From a virus, in IMG/VR virus record IMGVR_UViG_3300044608_001003, positions 1 to 38,375 of that record: a DNA stretch of 38,375 nt; one strand, written 5' to 3'. The translations under genes and the position numbers were made by a program. Positions 29,144-38,316 of the stretch are shown in pieces (the first letter of the stretch is position 1; every line of letters begins with the position of its first letter). Under the pieces are notes generated by a model. That model ran no database searches. It was not told the origin of the DNA and was given only the letters and a program-made list of their open reading frames with translations.

Positions 29144-31485
29144 TAACTATCCTTAAGTGATGGTCTTACATCCGTTCCTGGAGGCGAAGTAAATGTATAT
29201 CGAACAAGAGTTCCTACAACATTTGGAATTGTTCCAAGAGCAAGCCAAGTCAATCCATTATCTGTTGAATACTGGAATCTAGTAGGCTGAGACGAAATAG
29301 AATCAGCAACGATCTGAGTTCCACTAAGGTCAAATGCTCTGAAAGTCAAAGTTGATGGAATTGCAGAAACATAAGCTGACTTGAGCCTGAATCCCGACCT
29401 TGTAGGTGATCCGCTAGAAGAATCATCGAAGCTATATTCCCAGTTGTCGGATAATTCCTCTTGAGCTTCATAGCCCACAAGCAAGTCAGAAACTTGAACG
29501 TGACTCGTTTTGTCGGCTGAGTGACTTCTAAAATCTAGTCTTAGTTGAATCTGACTTCCTGCTGCTAGAGACAGTTCCTGGTCAGCATCAAGCAATGTCC
29601 ACCCACCGGAAATAGAACCAAACCCGCTTAGTCGATACTTAACGTCTATTTCTCCACCAGTTTTAATTAGTTCTCTTTTAACGTCCACCGACTTAATAAC
29701 AGCGTTTTGTGGAATGGTCAGAACTTTTGAAACAATATAAGAGAAATCGAAAATAGTATCTGATCTAACATCTGAAGCAAAAACACCTCTTTGACCAGTT
29801 GCACTTGAAAGAGCAAACAACCATCCAGAGTTATTTGTGAAGTTAAGATAAGGAAGTGATGGTCTAAGCTCGTAAGCTTCTTTAGAGGAAGCTTCGTACC
29901 ACTCCATGCAGTAATCGCCAAATAGAGCAGTTAGTTTATTATTCTCAACTTTTTTAAGCATGAATCTAAATGCGTTTGTTGCAGCCTGGCCAATTAACAC
30001 GATGGCATGATCAAGAGCATCTGACCATGAAGCTGAAACAACCACAGGTGCAACGATCTGAGATGGGGCACCCAAAAGGTTAGAGGTTGTTAATGATGGC
30101 CATGTTGTAGCACCAGGAGTCAACTCATCAAGTCTACCAAGGTAAAGGTTAGATGATGTTGCAAAGAAAGCACACTTCTGACCATTGAGAAGTGATCCGT
30201 TAAGAGGTGCATTCACCGGAGTTGCAATTGCGTCAACATCAGTTGTTGTCAAGAGTGTACCTGCGATAGCTGGTAGAATGCTTGTCTGGTGAAGCCATTG
30301 TGAATCGGTATATCCAAAAGCTTTACCTAGGGTCACTCCAGTTGCTGCTGTTGTGGTGTTAATTGATGCACCACCTTGAGTTGTTGATAGCTCGAAATCA
30401 TTTGCCGAGACGTTACGAACAAAATAAGTCGTGTTAAGAGAAAACGCTGCTGGTAGTGTTCCTGCTAGGAATTGAACGGGCTCGTTTTCTGTTAATCCGT
30501 GTGAGTTGATTTGAATTTTACCAGGTGTTCCTATTGTAATATTTGCCGTAAGTGTTGAGTAAGTTGGAGCTACCGATGTATCACGAACAAAGTATTGAGG
30601 GTTAGCGGCTGTCCCTATGTGAGTGTAAAGTCTATTGGCTGCGACGTCGATAATTGCCCCGAAGGCGTCTAACTCTTGGTTAACAGGCTGCAATACTACT
30701 GAGGTAGGGCCTGCAGCAGCACCAATGGAAGTTCCATTAAAACTGGCTGACAACTCGAATGAGTTTAGATCAGCGTTACGAACAAAATACTTTGTGTTGA
30801 CCGCAAAAGTTGAGGTTGTCCAAGCCGAACCGACCTGAGAAGTAAAATAAACTTGATCGTTGTTACTGAAACCATGTCCTACAAAATTAAATTTTACTGG
30901 AGTTCCCAGAGTAATAGTCATTGATCTTGAATTCAATGATGCAAGTCTCCCAAGTTGATAAACTGCTTTTTGGTTATTGCCTGTTGCAAATGGGATGTTT
31001 GGAGGTGAAACCTGAGAAAAATCTGCTCTTGCTAGGTTGTTGGCAAGCAATACGCCAGATCCACCGAGTAGAACTGTACCAGTTGCGATAACGTAAATCT
31101 TCCATCCTGTAGTTCCATTATCAATCACTTTAATAGATCGAATTGTGTGAACAATCGCTGGTGATGCTGGAACTGAAATATTTATACGTCCCACATAGGA
31201 ATGAGCACCTGTGACTTGATTTATCTCGTAACAAACAACAGGCAAGGCACCGCCCGCAATAGCACCGATCATGAATACTCGACCGTTATCTGTAGCGAAC
31301 ATAGTTGTGATGGGTGTGAATGCGCCTGCTGTGTCTGAGAAGACATCCAAAAATCTAGTCGGTGAAGGGCCAAGAACAGGCTTAGAGTCAATTGTTCTCT
31401 GACTGACTCGACCTTGAATTGTAGTTCTATTCTGGTCGTATGTTCCGCCAACGCTATCAAGTAGCTTTAAGTCTACTAATTTCAT
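29143..31485 (-). CDS. Large virion structural protein with E1_FCCH-like repeats
   Basis: This 780-residue protein begins MKLVDLKLLDSVGGTYDQNR. Two repeats of about 80 residues (about 187-267 and 306-385) share TxGTPxKxxxxxHGxxxxxxVxF, NTxYFVRN and FELS elements, a phage repeat often hit by the E1_FCCH profile. Many Ser/Thr/Gly loops surround them. The C-terminal region (LSDNWEYSFDDSSSGSPTRS) is beta-rich. The place, between capsid and connector genes, suggests a large head- or neck-fibre. Confidence 0.65.
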   Translation of the reverse strand: MKLVDLKLLDSVGGTYDQNRTTIQGRVSQRTIDSKPVLGPSPTRFLDVFSDTAGAFTPITTMFATDNGRVFMIGAIAGGALPVVCYEINQVTGAHSYVGRINISVPASPAIVHTIRSIKVIDNGTTGWKIYVIATGTVLLGGSGVLLANNLARADFSQVSPPNIPFATGNNQKAVYQLGRLASLNSRSMTITLGTPVKFNFVGHGFSNNDQVYFTSQVGSAWTTSTFAVNTKYFVRNADLNSFELSASFNGTSIGAAAGPTSVVLQPVNQELDAFGAIIDVAANRLYTHIGTAANPQYFVRDTSVAPTYSTLTANITIGTPGKIQINSHGLTENEPVQFLAGTLPAAFSLNTTYFVRNVSANDFELSTTQGGASINTTTAATGVTLGKAFGYTDSQWLHQTSILPAIAGTLLTTTDVDAIATPVNAPLNGSLLNGQKCAFFATSSNLYLGRLDELTPGATTWPSLTTSNLLGAPSQIVAPVVVSASWSDALDHAIVLIGQAATNAFRFMLKKVENNKLTALFGDYCMEWYEASSKEAYELRPSLPYLNFTNNSGWLFALSSATGQRGVFASDVRSDTIFDFSYIVSKVLTIPQNAVIKSVDVKRELIKTGGEIDVKYRLSGFGSISGGWTLLDADQELSLAAGSQIQLRLDFRSHSADKTSHVQVSDLLVGYEAQEELSDNWEYSFDDSSSGSPTRSGFRLKSAYVSAIPSTLTFRAFDLSGTQIVADSISSQPTRFQYSTDNGLTWLALGTIPNVVGTLVRYTFTSPPGTDVRPSLKDS

Positions 31486-31497
31486 TTCAAACTCCGA

Positions 31498-31836
31498 TTA
31501 TGTTAAAACTAATATTTCACTATCTAGCCTATAGGCATTACCTGAAAGTGAATAGGAAAATGTTTTTGTTAGTATATAAGACCCCACCGATGGAGCGGTG
31601 TATACAATAGAACTGACCCTTTCGTTTCTTGTTCCAAAGTCTAGCCATGTAAATTGTTTATTTCTGTCTGATGCTTTTAATATCTGCTGCGCTATAGTCT
31701 CTTCAAATGAGATGGTTATATCATCAGCATTCCCAATGAATACTTCTTGGGCGGTGCCATCTGATCCCCTAGTCGGAGATTCAACATAACTTTTAAAGCT
31801 TCTGTCTCTCTCTGTTCCGCTAGCTGGTAGGGGCAT
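31498..31836 (-). CDS. Small structural protein
   Basis: This 112-residue protein starts MPLPASGTERDRSFKSYVES with a beta-rich second half (VGSYILTKTFSYSLSGNAYR). It overlaps the end of the 71-residue gene upstream by 17 bp. No family recognised. Probably a head completion or neck component by position. Confidence 0.6.
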   Translation of the reverse strand: MPLPASGTERDRSFKSYVESPTRGSDGTAQEVFIGNADDITISFEETIAQQILKASDRNKQFTWLDFGTRNERVSSIVYTAPSVGSYILTKTFSYSLSGNAYRLDSEILVLT

Positions 31837-32035
31837 TTAGTTTCTCCTCAATATTTAGAAGAGTAATATCATCCTGATCAATGTACCAAGCAATCCATTG
31901 CTTTTTGTCGTGCTGAATGTCAAACCACTCAACACCATAACCTAGTTTGGATTGTACTTGTAACATCTTCCTCTGGAGCCCTTTCGGACTCTCAGAGGAG
32001 ATGAATTTAGGTATTCTTCCAACAGGTTTACGCAT
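31820..32035 (-). CDS. Small protein after the capsid gene
   Basis: This 71-residue protein (MRKPVGRIPKFISSESPKGL start) begins 6 bp after the major capsid stop. Its 5' part carries a strong hairpin (31970-31998) that forms in the message. The function is unknown; the basic start and the WFDIQHDKKQWIAWYIDQDD centre have no clear family. Confidence 0.6.
   Translation of the reverse strand: MRKPVGRIPKFISSESPKGLQRKMLQVQSKLGYGVEWFDIQHDKKQWIAWYIDQDDITLLNIEEKLNAPTS
31970..31998 (-). other. Strong RNA hairpin with GAAA tetraloop just after the capsid gene
   Basis: On the minus strand the RNA would pair CCTCTG with CAGAGG, then (after an A bulge) GAG with CTC, a T-G pair and CC with GG, closed by GAAA. 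There is no U-run downstream, so it is not a classical terminator. It lies within the next gene and 44 bp below the capsid stop. Confidence 0.5.
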
Positions 32036-32041
32036 TAACTA

Positions 32042-32923
32042 TTAAGGAATGTTCCAAGCACGAACGATGAGAGCTCCGCCCTGCATTGCCTTAAGGCCGT
32101 ACTTAACGTCCCAAGTGTGCGCCATAGAACCAGCACCGTACTCGATAGCTTTTTCCATGTCGTGAGCTGGTTGACGGTGAAAAGCAAAACCAAGAGACTC
32201 ACGGTGAACAAGCATCATTTTGCCATCACCGAAAGATCCGCCAAGAGTTGCGTTAGTAGCACCGTTGAGGTTAACCATGACAACACGAACGCCGTAAAGG
32301 GAGCCAAGCTCGCCAGATACGATAGGTGTACGATCGCCGTAACGGTCAGCCTGTACGAAGTTAGCTACACCAAGAAGCTGCTTACGCTGCTCTGGCTTAA
32401 CGATGAGGAAACGGTTTCCATCATCAAGCATATTGATCTCGTCAGCTTTCTCAATCATAGAAAGAAGAGTTTCTTCAATGCTAGAAGTGCCTGAAGCGAA
32501 ATCGATATCGTTTGCAGATTGAGCACCAGTCCAAAGAGCGTCGATTCGAGCAATGTCCATGTTACGGGCGTGAGCAGAAGCAGCACGGCCAGCAGCAGTA
32601 AGCTCGTAAGATGGCTTAGCATCGAGCTCAACATCACCAGGGATTACATAGTAAACATACTTTGACTGGTTAAGAAGGATTTCATCAAAACCGAAAGTAA
32701 GGTTATCAGCTGTTGCAGCTGTTGGAGTAGCATTATCACGAGAACGAACAGAGAATGAATCTGCACGAGGGATCTTGAGTGATGCTGTACCTTTTCCAAC
32801 AAGCTCAGAAAAGTCTACGAAAAGTGGGGAAAGCTTAGCTGATGCCTGGAGTTCTCTCTGAACAACCTCGGCAACGAGTGCTTCTTGTACGTTTACTACG
32901 TCTGCATTCTTAGCTACTGACAT
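32042..32923 (-). CDS. Major capsid protein (HK97-fold type)
   Basis: This 293-residue protein shows hallmarks of HK97-fold coat proteins: an N-terminal helix (NVQEALVAEVVQRELQASAK), an E-loop region (FSVRSRDNATPTAATADNLT), the P-domain spine helix (AAGRAASAHARNMDIARIDA), and C-terminal A-domain strands with LGSLYGVRVVMVN. There is no long N-terminal delta domain; the scaffold is a separate gene upstream. Higher GC and codon bias than neighbours suggest high expression. Position after the scaffold and before the neck genes is typical. Confidence 0.9.
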   Translation of the reverse strand: MSVAKNADVVNVQEALVAEVVQRELQASAKLSPLFVDFSELVGKGTASLKIPRADSFSVRSRDNATPTAATADNLTFGFDEILLNQSKYVYYVIPGDVELDAKPSYELTAAGRAASAHARNMDIARIDALWTGAQSANDIDFASGTSSIEETLLSMIEKADEINMLDDGNRFLIVKPEQRKQLLGVANFVQADRYGDRTPIVSGELGSLYGVRVVMVNLNGATNATLGGSFGDGKMMLVHRESLGFAFHRQPAHDMEKAIEYGAGSMAHTWDVKYGLKAMQGGALIVRAWNIP

Positions 32924-32937
32924 TTATTTCTCCTGTG

Positions 32938-33534
32938 TTATTTGTATGTCTGTTTATACAATGACCTTAGTTCCTCTAAAGTCATATCCTTAATATTTTT
33001 TTCAGGCTCAACAGGTGCTTTCTTTCCTGGTACTCCAACGGCAGCAGTTTTTGGAGATGATTCAAATAAGAAGTGATTTTCTTTCTTATTCTTCTCAATA
33101 ATCTCTTTTAAACCACCCGGACTAATAGAAAAATCTTCACCAATTTCTAAAGATCGAAGATCATCATCCGACATTAGGCGCAATAACTTATCAGGATCCT
33201 TGCAACCATGCTTCATTGCTTCACGCTTAATCTCGCCCGTTAGGGTAGACCATGTGTAGGTTTGCTTGGTTTTCTCGTATTCTGATTTTATTTGCTGATT
33301 CTGTTTTTTAAGTTCCTCGATAACCTTGTCCTTATTGCCTTCTGCCATGTCTTTCTCTTGTCTCAGCTGGGCAACTTGGGCTTCTAACTCAGAATACTTT
33401 GAGAGAACTGACTTCTTCTCTTTTAGTAATTTCTGATAGGAATCATAAGAAACGGAATCTTTCTTCTCGGCAGACTCGCCACTGGCTGAATCTTCTCGCA
33501 CCACGGGTGCTTGATCTTGTTCTTTCATTGTCAA
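32938..33534 (-). CDS. Capsid scaffolding protein
   Basis: This 198-residue protein is highly charged, with a long coiled coil of about residues 30-92 (YDSYQKLLKEKKSVLSKYSE; EELKKQNQQIKSEYEKTKQT) and a C-terminal short helix (DMTLEELRSLYKQTYK) that would bind the coat. It is located directly before the major capsid gene, with 14 bp between. It should be removed or released during head maturation. Confidence 0.85.
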   Translation of the reverse strand: MTMKEQDQAPVVREDSASGESAEKKDSVSYDSYQKLLKEKKSVLSKYSELEAQVAQLRQEKDMAEGNKDKVIEELKKQNQQIKSEYEKTKQTYTWSTLTGEIKREAMKHGCKDPDKLLRLMSDDDLRSLEIGEDFSISPGGLKEIIEKNKKENHFLFESSPKTAAVGVPGKKAPVEPEKNIKDMTLEELRSLYKQTYK

Positions 33535-33560
33535 CCCTTTTTTTGTGTTATGTCAACCCA

Positions 33561-34076
33561 CTAAATATTAGTGAGCAGTTTAAATAGTTCTTCCTTGATA
33601 AGTTCGGTAATCTTGTCTTTTGCCTTATTTGTTAATTTAAAATAATTGTAACCAAGATCTTTAACTAACCCCTTTGATATTTCGGAGTATTTTGATCTAG
33701 ATCCAATCATTTTAGTTACACCTTGATACTTTTTGTGTCTTTTATCACTATGGGCAATCTCAAATGTTAATTCTGTAGGAAATGCTCTCACATTGTTTTT
33801 AAGATCTTCAAGTAGTTCACCAGTAAAAACTGCATTTAATTTATTTCTACTGTAGGCCGGATCGGTAGCATTTATTTGATCGTAAGTTTCACGCCATTTT
33901 AGCGTTTTTGGTGCAGGGGAGCCGAAATCTACATTTGCCTTGATGTCATCGACGACAATCTGGCCAACTTTTTGTCTTAACGCCGGATCTCGGAGGATCT
34001 TATTAAGCTCTATTCTTATGTTTCTGTTTAGTTTATCAGAAACTTCCTTAACACCTTTAATCTTGATCTTCGCCAT
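33561..34076 (-). CDS. gpG-like virion morphogenesis protein
   Basis: About 171 residues from ATG 34076, preceded by GGAAGGGTTCA; an upstream start at 34115 in the same frame would fall well inside the prior gene. It includes RDPALRQKVGQIVVDDIKAN, FTGELLEDLKNN and EIAHSDKRHKKYQG. The order helix, tyrosine-rich loop, strand resembles Mu gpG/HK97 gp10-type head-tail proteins. It overlaps the related gene upstream by 20 bp; the two look like paralogues in tandem. Confidence 0.6.
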   Translation of the reverse strand: MAKIKIKGVKEVSDKLNRNIRIELNKILRDPALRQKVGQIVVDDIKANVDFGSPAPKTLKWRETYDQINATDPAYSRNKLNAVFTGELLEDLKNNVRAFPTELTFEIAHSDKRHKKYQGVTKMIGSRSKYSEISKGLVKDLGYNYFKLTNKAKDKITELIKEELFKLLTNI

Positions 34077-34596
34077 TGAACCCTTCCGTCTCGATGCGAA
34101 TATCATTAAGTGCACTTCTAATTGCTGCTAGGTCTATTTTCTGTTTTCTTTCTTGTTTTGTGTCTTCTTTAAGTGAATCAACTCTTTTAATTATGCCGCC
34201 AACATCCTTTAAGCCAAAGAATTGCCTTTTAGGGAGCGTATCTCCGACATTATGGTTGTAAGCTTTAAGAGTGTTATCACCTTCCTGGATCTTTACTTTC
34301 ACAATATTCTTTTGGGTTTGTGATTCTTCAAACGAGGAAAGCATTTCACCAGTCAAAACCATGTCAACTGAGTTTACAGACACACCCTTAGATTTGGCAT
34401 ACTCAGGAGAGTAAGGCTTAAATGATCGTCCATCTATATCAGATCCATTCAATGTTCTTTGGGCCATAGCATCAACAGCAAGCTCATAGAACAGCTTTTT
34501 TTGATCCTCTGACGGCTCGTATCCAAGAAGTTCTTTAAGATTGAACCTCTGAGACACTTCCTTCTTCGAGTATTTCGGTGGATTGATCGCTGCCAT
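34057..34596 (-). CDS. Phage virion morphogenesis protein (gpG-like)
   Basis: This 179-residue protein contains AVDAMAQRTLNGSDIDGRSF, KPYSPEYAKSKG, VDMVLTGEMLSSF, HNVGDTLPKRQFFGL: the sequence order seen in Mu gpG-like and related morphogenesis proteins (an amphipathic helix, the LTGxM turn and the QFFG end). It acts in head or tail completion. It overlaps the portal 3' end by 62 bp in another frame. Confidence 0.75.
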   Translation of the reverse strand: MAAINPPKYSKKEVSQRFNLKELLGYEPSEDQKKLFYELAVDAMAQRTLNGSDIDGRSFKPYSPEYAKSKGVSVNSVDMVLTGEMLSSFEESQTQKNIVKVKIQEGDNTLKAYNHNVGDTLPKRQFFGLKDVGGIIKRVDSLKEDTKQERKQKIDLAAIRSALNDIRIETEGFNGEDQD

Positions 34597-36130
34597 TTAT
34601 TCCCTCAAACTCATCAACTTCTTTTATGTGTTGAATTGCCTGTTCCTTGGTCATTTTCTTGAGATTCATAAGAACGTGAACCCGTGACATTAAACCCATA
34701 TCGATTTCTTTCTGGGCAATCTCCAAAAGCTCCATTTCTGTCTTGATCATCTCAGGCTTTGCAAACTCAACCTGTAGATTCATTGCTGCATCATCTTCGG
34801 GAAGCTGAATCTGGTAAATGTCGGACAGGATTAACTCTCCATCTACACGTTCGCCTCTGAATGCTTTGATGTAGCAAGAAATCACGTTAAATAGTTTAGC
34901 TTCAACCTTTTCGAACAATGAAACGTCCTCTTGAGATGCTTCAAATTTTTCAACCATCTGAAGTAGCTTTTCAACTCCACTAGATGCGGTCGATGCCTGT
35001 GGGCTTCCAGATACCACTGATGTATCTAGTCCACGGCTTGAAAGGAAAGCTCTTAGGAATGATTCTCTGAACTCTCTAATACCAGTCAAATCTGATCCAG
35101 GATTAGCAAAACCAAACTCTCCTTGAGTTGGATTTTGTGGATCAACAGGAATGATAATTACTTTATCAGGCCCTATCCTCATATTCTCAGGAAGATGATT
35201 AGCATCTCCACGATAATAAGCTTGGGCATGACCCTGCATTTCTACAGTTTGAAACTCTGAGGTTAGAATGACGTTATAAAGGATAGTCGCATCAAATAGC
35301 GAATCCCAGCCTCTCACCCAGAACTCAAAGTTTTTACCTGAGCTCACGTCAATAAAAGGAAGGCACTGATACTCAGCAAGAGGGGACATGATATTAGGAT
35401 CGTTCTCTTCAGTCTGAGAAACAATTTCCGATTCTGTACCCTTATCAAGAATGTTTCCGAGTCCATCCATTACAAAGTTAAATGATTTAGACCACACGTA
35501 GAATCGCTCTTTGGCAAGTTCCTGGTCATCATAATCAGAAATTGCTTGGTTGATTGAGTCTCTGTACTTATCACCTTGAGAGAATCCAGTCCTGCGGTCT
35601 TCTCGTCTAATGTAATCTCGTTGAGTGTTATCGAAATTCGATACGATATAAACTTCAGGAATCTCGGGATTCATCTCGTTAGGGATAACATCAAAATGAT
35701 GGGGTAAAAGAACCCTTAAGTTAAGCTTTCCGTCCTGTGGGTAACATTGAATAGCGCATTGGCCCTCATACTTGTAAGACTCGTTTGCCATTCTTAAAAC
35801 GGTATTAACATCAAGATCGGAGAAGATCGTATCAAGCTCTTCAATTTTATCTGCCCCTACAAATACACTTCTGGTCGGTGGCTTTTTATATAGACTAGCT
35901 TCTGCCTTAGATATGCGCCTCTGAAGGTTAATTGATGCGAAAATAGACATCTCAGAAACGGTATTAGCGTCTAGCTTTGACTCAAGATATTCTTTTACAT
36001 ACTGGTAAAAGTTATCTTCCTGCATATTCTGTTTCTTGTAGGAAACAATCTTTCGCTGAATGTTTTCATCCGACTTGATCTCTCGAATGATTTGTTTTCT
36101 GTAAGAAATATCTAATAGTTTTTCTTCCAT
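34535..36130 (-). CDS. Portal protein (complete)
   Basis: This 531-residue protein forms the vertex ring for DNA entry and tail docking. The N-terminal region includes FYQYVKEYLESKLDANTVSE; the wing and stem contain LPHHFDVIPNEMNPEIPEVY and FWVRGWDSLFDATILYNVIL. SGVEKLLQMVEKFEASQEDV corresponds to the stem/crown helix, and the acidic C-terminus (TEILEEGSVSEVQS) tapers off. It starts 2 bp after the large-terminase stop, and its first 254 codons recur at 1-763. The family-level class is not certain (SPP1-like size). Confidence 0.85.
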   Translation of the reverse strand: MEEKLLDISYRKQIIREIKSDENIQRKIVSYKKQNMQEDNFYQYVKEYLESKLDANTVSEMSIFASINLQRRISKAEASLYKKPPTRSVFVGADKIEELDTIFSDLDVNTVLRMANESYKYEGQCAIQCYPQDGKLNLRVLLPHHFDVIPNEMNPEIPEVYIVSNFDNTQRDYIRREDRRTGFSQGDKYRDSINQAISDYDDQELAKERFYVWSKSFNFVMDGLGNILDKGTESEIVSQTEENDPNIMSPLAEYQCLPFIDVSSGKNFEFWVRGWDSLFDATILYNVILTSEFQTVEMQGHAQAYYRGDANHLPENMRIGPDKVIIIPVDPQNPTQGEFGFANPGSDLTGIREFRESFLRAFLSSRGLDTSVVSGSPQASTASSGVEKLLQMVEKFEASQEDVSLFEKVEAKLFNVISCYIKAFRGERVDGELILSDIYQIQLPEDDAAMNLQVEFAKPEMIKTEMELLEIAQKEIDMGLMSRVHVLMNLKKMTKEQAIQHIKEVDEFEGINGSDQSTEILEEGSVSEVQS

Positions 36131-36132
36131 GA

Positions 36133-37392
36133 TTATCTCACCTTGGTGCTTGGAGTTAGATTTAGTGTAGTTTGAGGCAATAGCTTATGGCAACCATAAC
36201 CTAGCGCATCAGATATATGGGTTAGCATTGGATCTGTCTTTTGATCGAGCTCGTTGTTTCTCCACTGAACCTTCTCAAGGTCGTTAATAAGCTTTTTGCA
36301 TCTAGGATGAATCAGAATCTTGCCTTCTTTTAGCCTGAGATTCATTAAGTTTACCCGATCTTTTACGAATGGATTATAAGTAGACTCGATTATAAACCCG
36401 GCTGCTTTAATGATGTCAAAATCAGATTGACCTGATGTTTTCCTGTTTCGTCCGGTTGAGTCTGGGATAACCCGAGCACCTTTGTATTTCTTTGACCACT
36501 CAAATACAGCTTTTGGAGTATCTGAGTTTTCAAGAAACCACTCATCTATGACTTGGATTTGTCCATTAATAACTTGAGCAACGACGGAACAATGGGGCAT
36601 CACGTTAAAATCGGCAAAAATAAATTTTGTCCCTGGATATTCTTGGAAGTCTTTTACGTGATCTTCTCTTCTAAACTCATAGTAAACCTGGCCATCTGAC
36701 TCGTCCTGAAACTCTCCATCAAGAAATCTCATACGCTCTCTTTCTGGCATGGATTTAAGCATGTTTAAATAATCTTGATCAATGTTTTCTATATTATCTT
36801 TTGGATTCATTCTTAACCATGCATAGTTATCGGGGTCTAAAAGCGGCTCATTGTCAGCAGGATTAAGCTTTTTGATAAACTGATAATATCCCCAATGCGT
36901 CTTCTCACTTGGGTTAAGATCATAATAGGCTTTCTTTTTTAAATCGTTCTTTTCGGCTAACCTTGTCAACGCCATTTGCACTGATCGGTAGTCCATTTGT
37001 GTAATTTCATTGAAAAATATGCTTGAGTATTCTTTTCCTAGAATTTTCTCAACTCTTTTGTCATCATCAAGTCCAGCAAACCACAACTCTGATCCATTAG
37101 GAAAAGTGATAAAGTAATCTGTCTTATTCCATTGAAGAGGAAGATTAGGAAAGCAAACTTTAGAAACTTTTATAGCGGTGTCCATCCATAATGAAGTTTT
37201 AATAGAGTTAAATGTTTTCCTGAGTGCCACTTGCCTAGATTTAACTTTGCAAGCTCGCACAAACAAAGCGTATAAGATGATAAACGACTTGCCGCTTCTA
37301 CTTCCCCCCAAAAGAGAAATATGTTTACAATCAGAACTTAATAGTTCTAATGCTTTTTTTTGAATGGTAGTTTTTTTAAACTCTTGCGACAT
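36133..37392 (-). CDS. terL: Terminase large subunit, version B
   Basis: This 419-residue motor has Walker A GGSRSGKS (29-36) and Walker B SSIFFNEIT (123-131). The nuclease has FADFNVMPH (Asp261), PDSTGRNRKTSG (Asp311) and DPMLTHISDALGYG near the end. It is shorter than version A and clearly a different lineage, although both have the same architecture and the same 2-bp spacing to the portal. It overlaps the HNH gene by 17 bp. Confidence 0.94.
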   Translation of the reverse strand: MSQEFKKTTIQKKALELLSSDCKHISLLGGSRSGKSFIILYALFVRACKVKSRQVALRKTFNSIKTSLWMDTAIKVSKVCFPNLPLQWNKTDYFITFPNGSELWFAGLDDDKRVEKILGKEYSSIFFNEITQMDYRSVQMALTRLAEKNDLKKKAYYDLNPSEKTHWGYYQFIKKLNPADNEPLLDPDNYAWLRMNPKDNIENIDQDYLNMLKSMPERERMRFLDGEFQDESDGQVYYEFRREDHVKDFQEYPGTKFIFADFNVMPHCSVVAQVINGQIQVIDEWFLENSDTPKAVFEWSKKYKGARVIPDSTGRNRKTSGQSDFDIIKAAGFIIESTYNPFVKDRVNLMNLRLKEGKILIHPRCKKLINDLEKVQWRNNELDQKTDPMLTHISDALGYGCHKLLPQTTLNLTPSTKVR

Positions 37393-37921
37393 GTTTCCAT
37401 GCTTTTCCCGATGCTATTAAATGGATATTTGCCCTTCCGATATGAATATTGTGATTTTCCTTAAGATATTTAGCAGCTTTAACAAGAGACTTTGTTTTCT
37501 TGTAGACATCTATTATTAAGTTAATGTCCTTTTCTTTTATTTTCGATCTATGATTTTTTTCACCATTTTGACATCGCAAGTTGTTATCCCATGCATGTTT
37601 TAAATTATCTGATCTTGTGACAAGTTCAAGATTATCCAATCTATTATTACTTTTATTTGCATCTTTATGGTTTATCTCAAATCCACTAGGTATTTCTCCA
37701 TGAAATGCCATGTACACAAGTCTATGGACTAACATATTTTTTCTGATCTTATCTTTTTGCAATAATACATGTTTGTACCCATCTCTAGATTTTGCCTGAG
37801 ATAGCACTCTTTCTTTTCTTTTGGCAGTATTATTAAAATAAGTAACATATCTCTCTTTGGATATAATTAACCCATCGTTGGTTGCATCATAATCTTCCCA
37901 ACCAGGAATGCTTCTTCTCAT
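37376..37921 (-). CDS. NUMOD4-HNH homing-type endonuclease (version B)
   Basis: This 181-residue protein has NUMOD4 IPGWEDYDATNDGLIIS (5-21), followed by HNH_3 core HRLVYMAFHGEIPSGFEINH, KDANKSNNRLDNLELVT (about 66-102), and a C-terminal DNA-binding helix (LVKAAKYLKENHNIHIGRAN). All catalytic residues (H, N and the second H) appear present. It lies between small and large terminase with an ATGA start overlap. The location equals that of the other HNH gene at 2096, but the proteins differ outside the core. Confidence 0.9.
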   Translation of the reverse strand: MRRSIPGWEDYDATNDGLIISKERYVTYFNNTAKRKERVLSQAKSRDGYKHVLLQKDKIRKNMLVHRLVYMAFHGEIPSGFEINHKDANKSNNRLDNLELVTRSDNLKHAWDNNLRCQNGEKNHRSKIKEKDINLIIDVYKKTKSLVKAAKYLKENHNIHIGRANIHLIASGKAWKHVARV

Positions 37922-38316
37922 AAATTGATGTCCTGATTATCAATTACAATCTTGATTTCACCAGAACTTTGAACCTCAGCTTTATCACCGTATGTTTTGT
38001 GGAATCTTGTCTTGAGAGCAAAAATAAGAGCAGTTGTGTCTATTTTTTTAGAATCAACCCCAGGTGTTGGTTTGCCTGATATTTTAGCGTTTAACCTAAC
38101 TTCATGCCAGTCTTGAGCAAGTTGACAGCCAATATCAAATGCTTCCTTAAATTCTGGAATGGAGCCAATCCACTCGTAAATTGTAGACCTAACAACTCCA
38201 ACAGTTGCACCAAAAGTGTCGATTGTCCTTCCTTCTTTAAGGTGATCAATTAACATCTGGCAAAACTCGTCTTTGTATTTGTAACCCTTTGTTTTAATAT
38301 TGTCCGAATTATTCAC
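37918..38316 (-). CDS. terS: Terminase small subunit, version B
   Basis: This 132-residue protein matches the other small subunit through YGDK with one visible substitution (GSISEF to GSIPEF), then ends AEVQSSGEIKIVIDNQDINL, unlike version A. It has a GTG start in the same GTGA overlap. Recognition domain shared, motor-facing tail exchanged. Confidence 0.88.
   Translation of the reverse strand: MNNSDNIKTKGYKYKDEFCQMLIDHLKEGRTIDTFGATVGVVRSTIYEWIGSIPEFKEAFDIGCQLAQDWHEVRLNAKISGKPTPGVDSKKIDTTALIFALKTRFHKTYGDKAEVQSSGEIKIVIDNQDINL

Noticed and set aside
32117-32494. Rightward open frame of 125 codons opposite the capsid gene
   Set aside because: It is antisense to a well-supported major capsid gene, has no ribosome site, and follows from codon bias in that gene.
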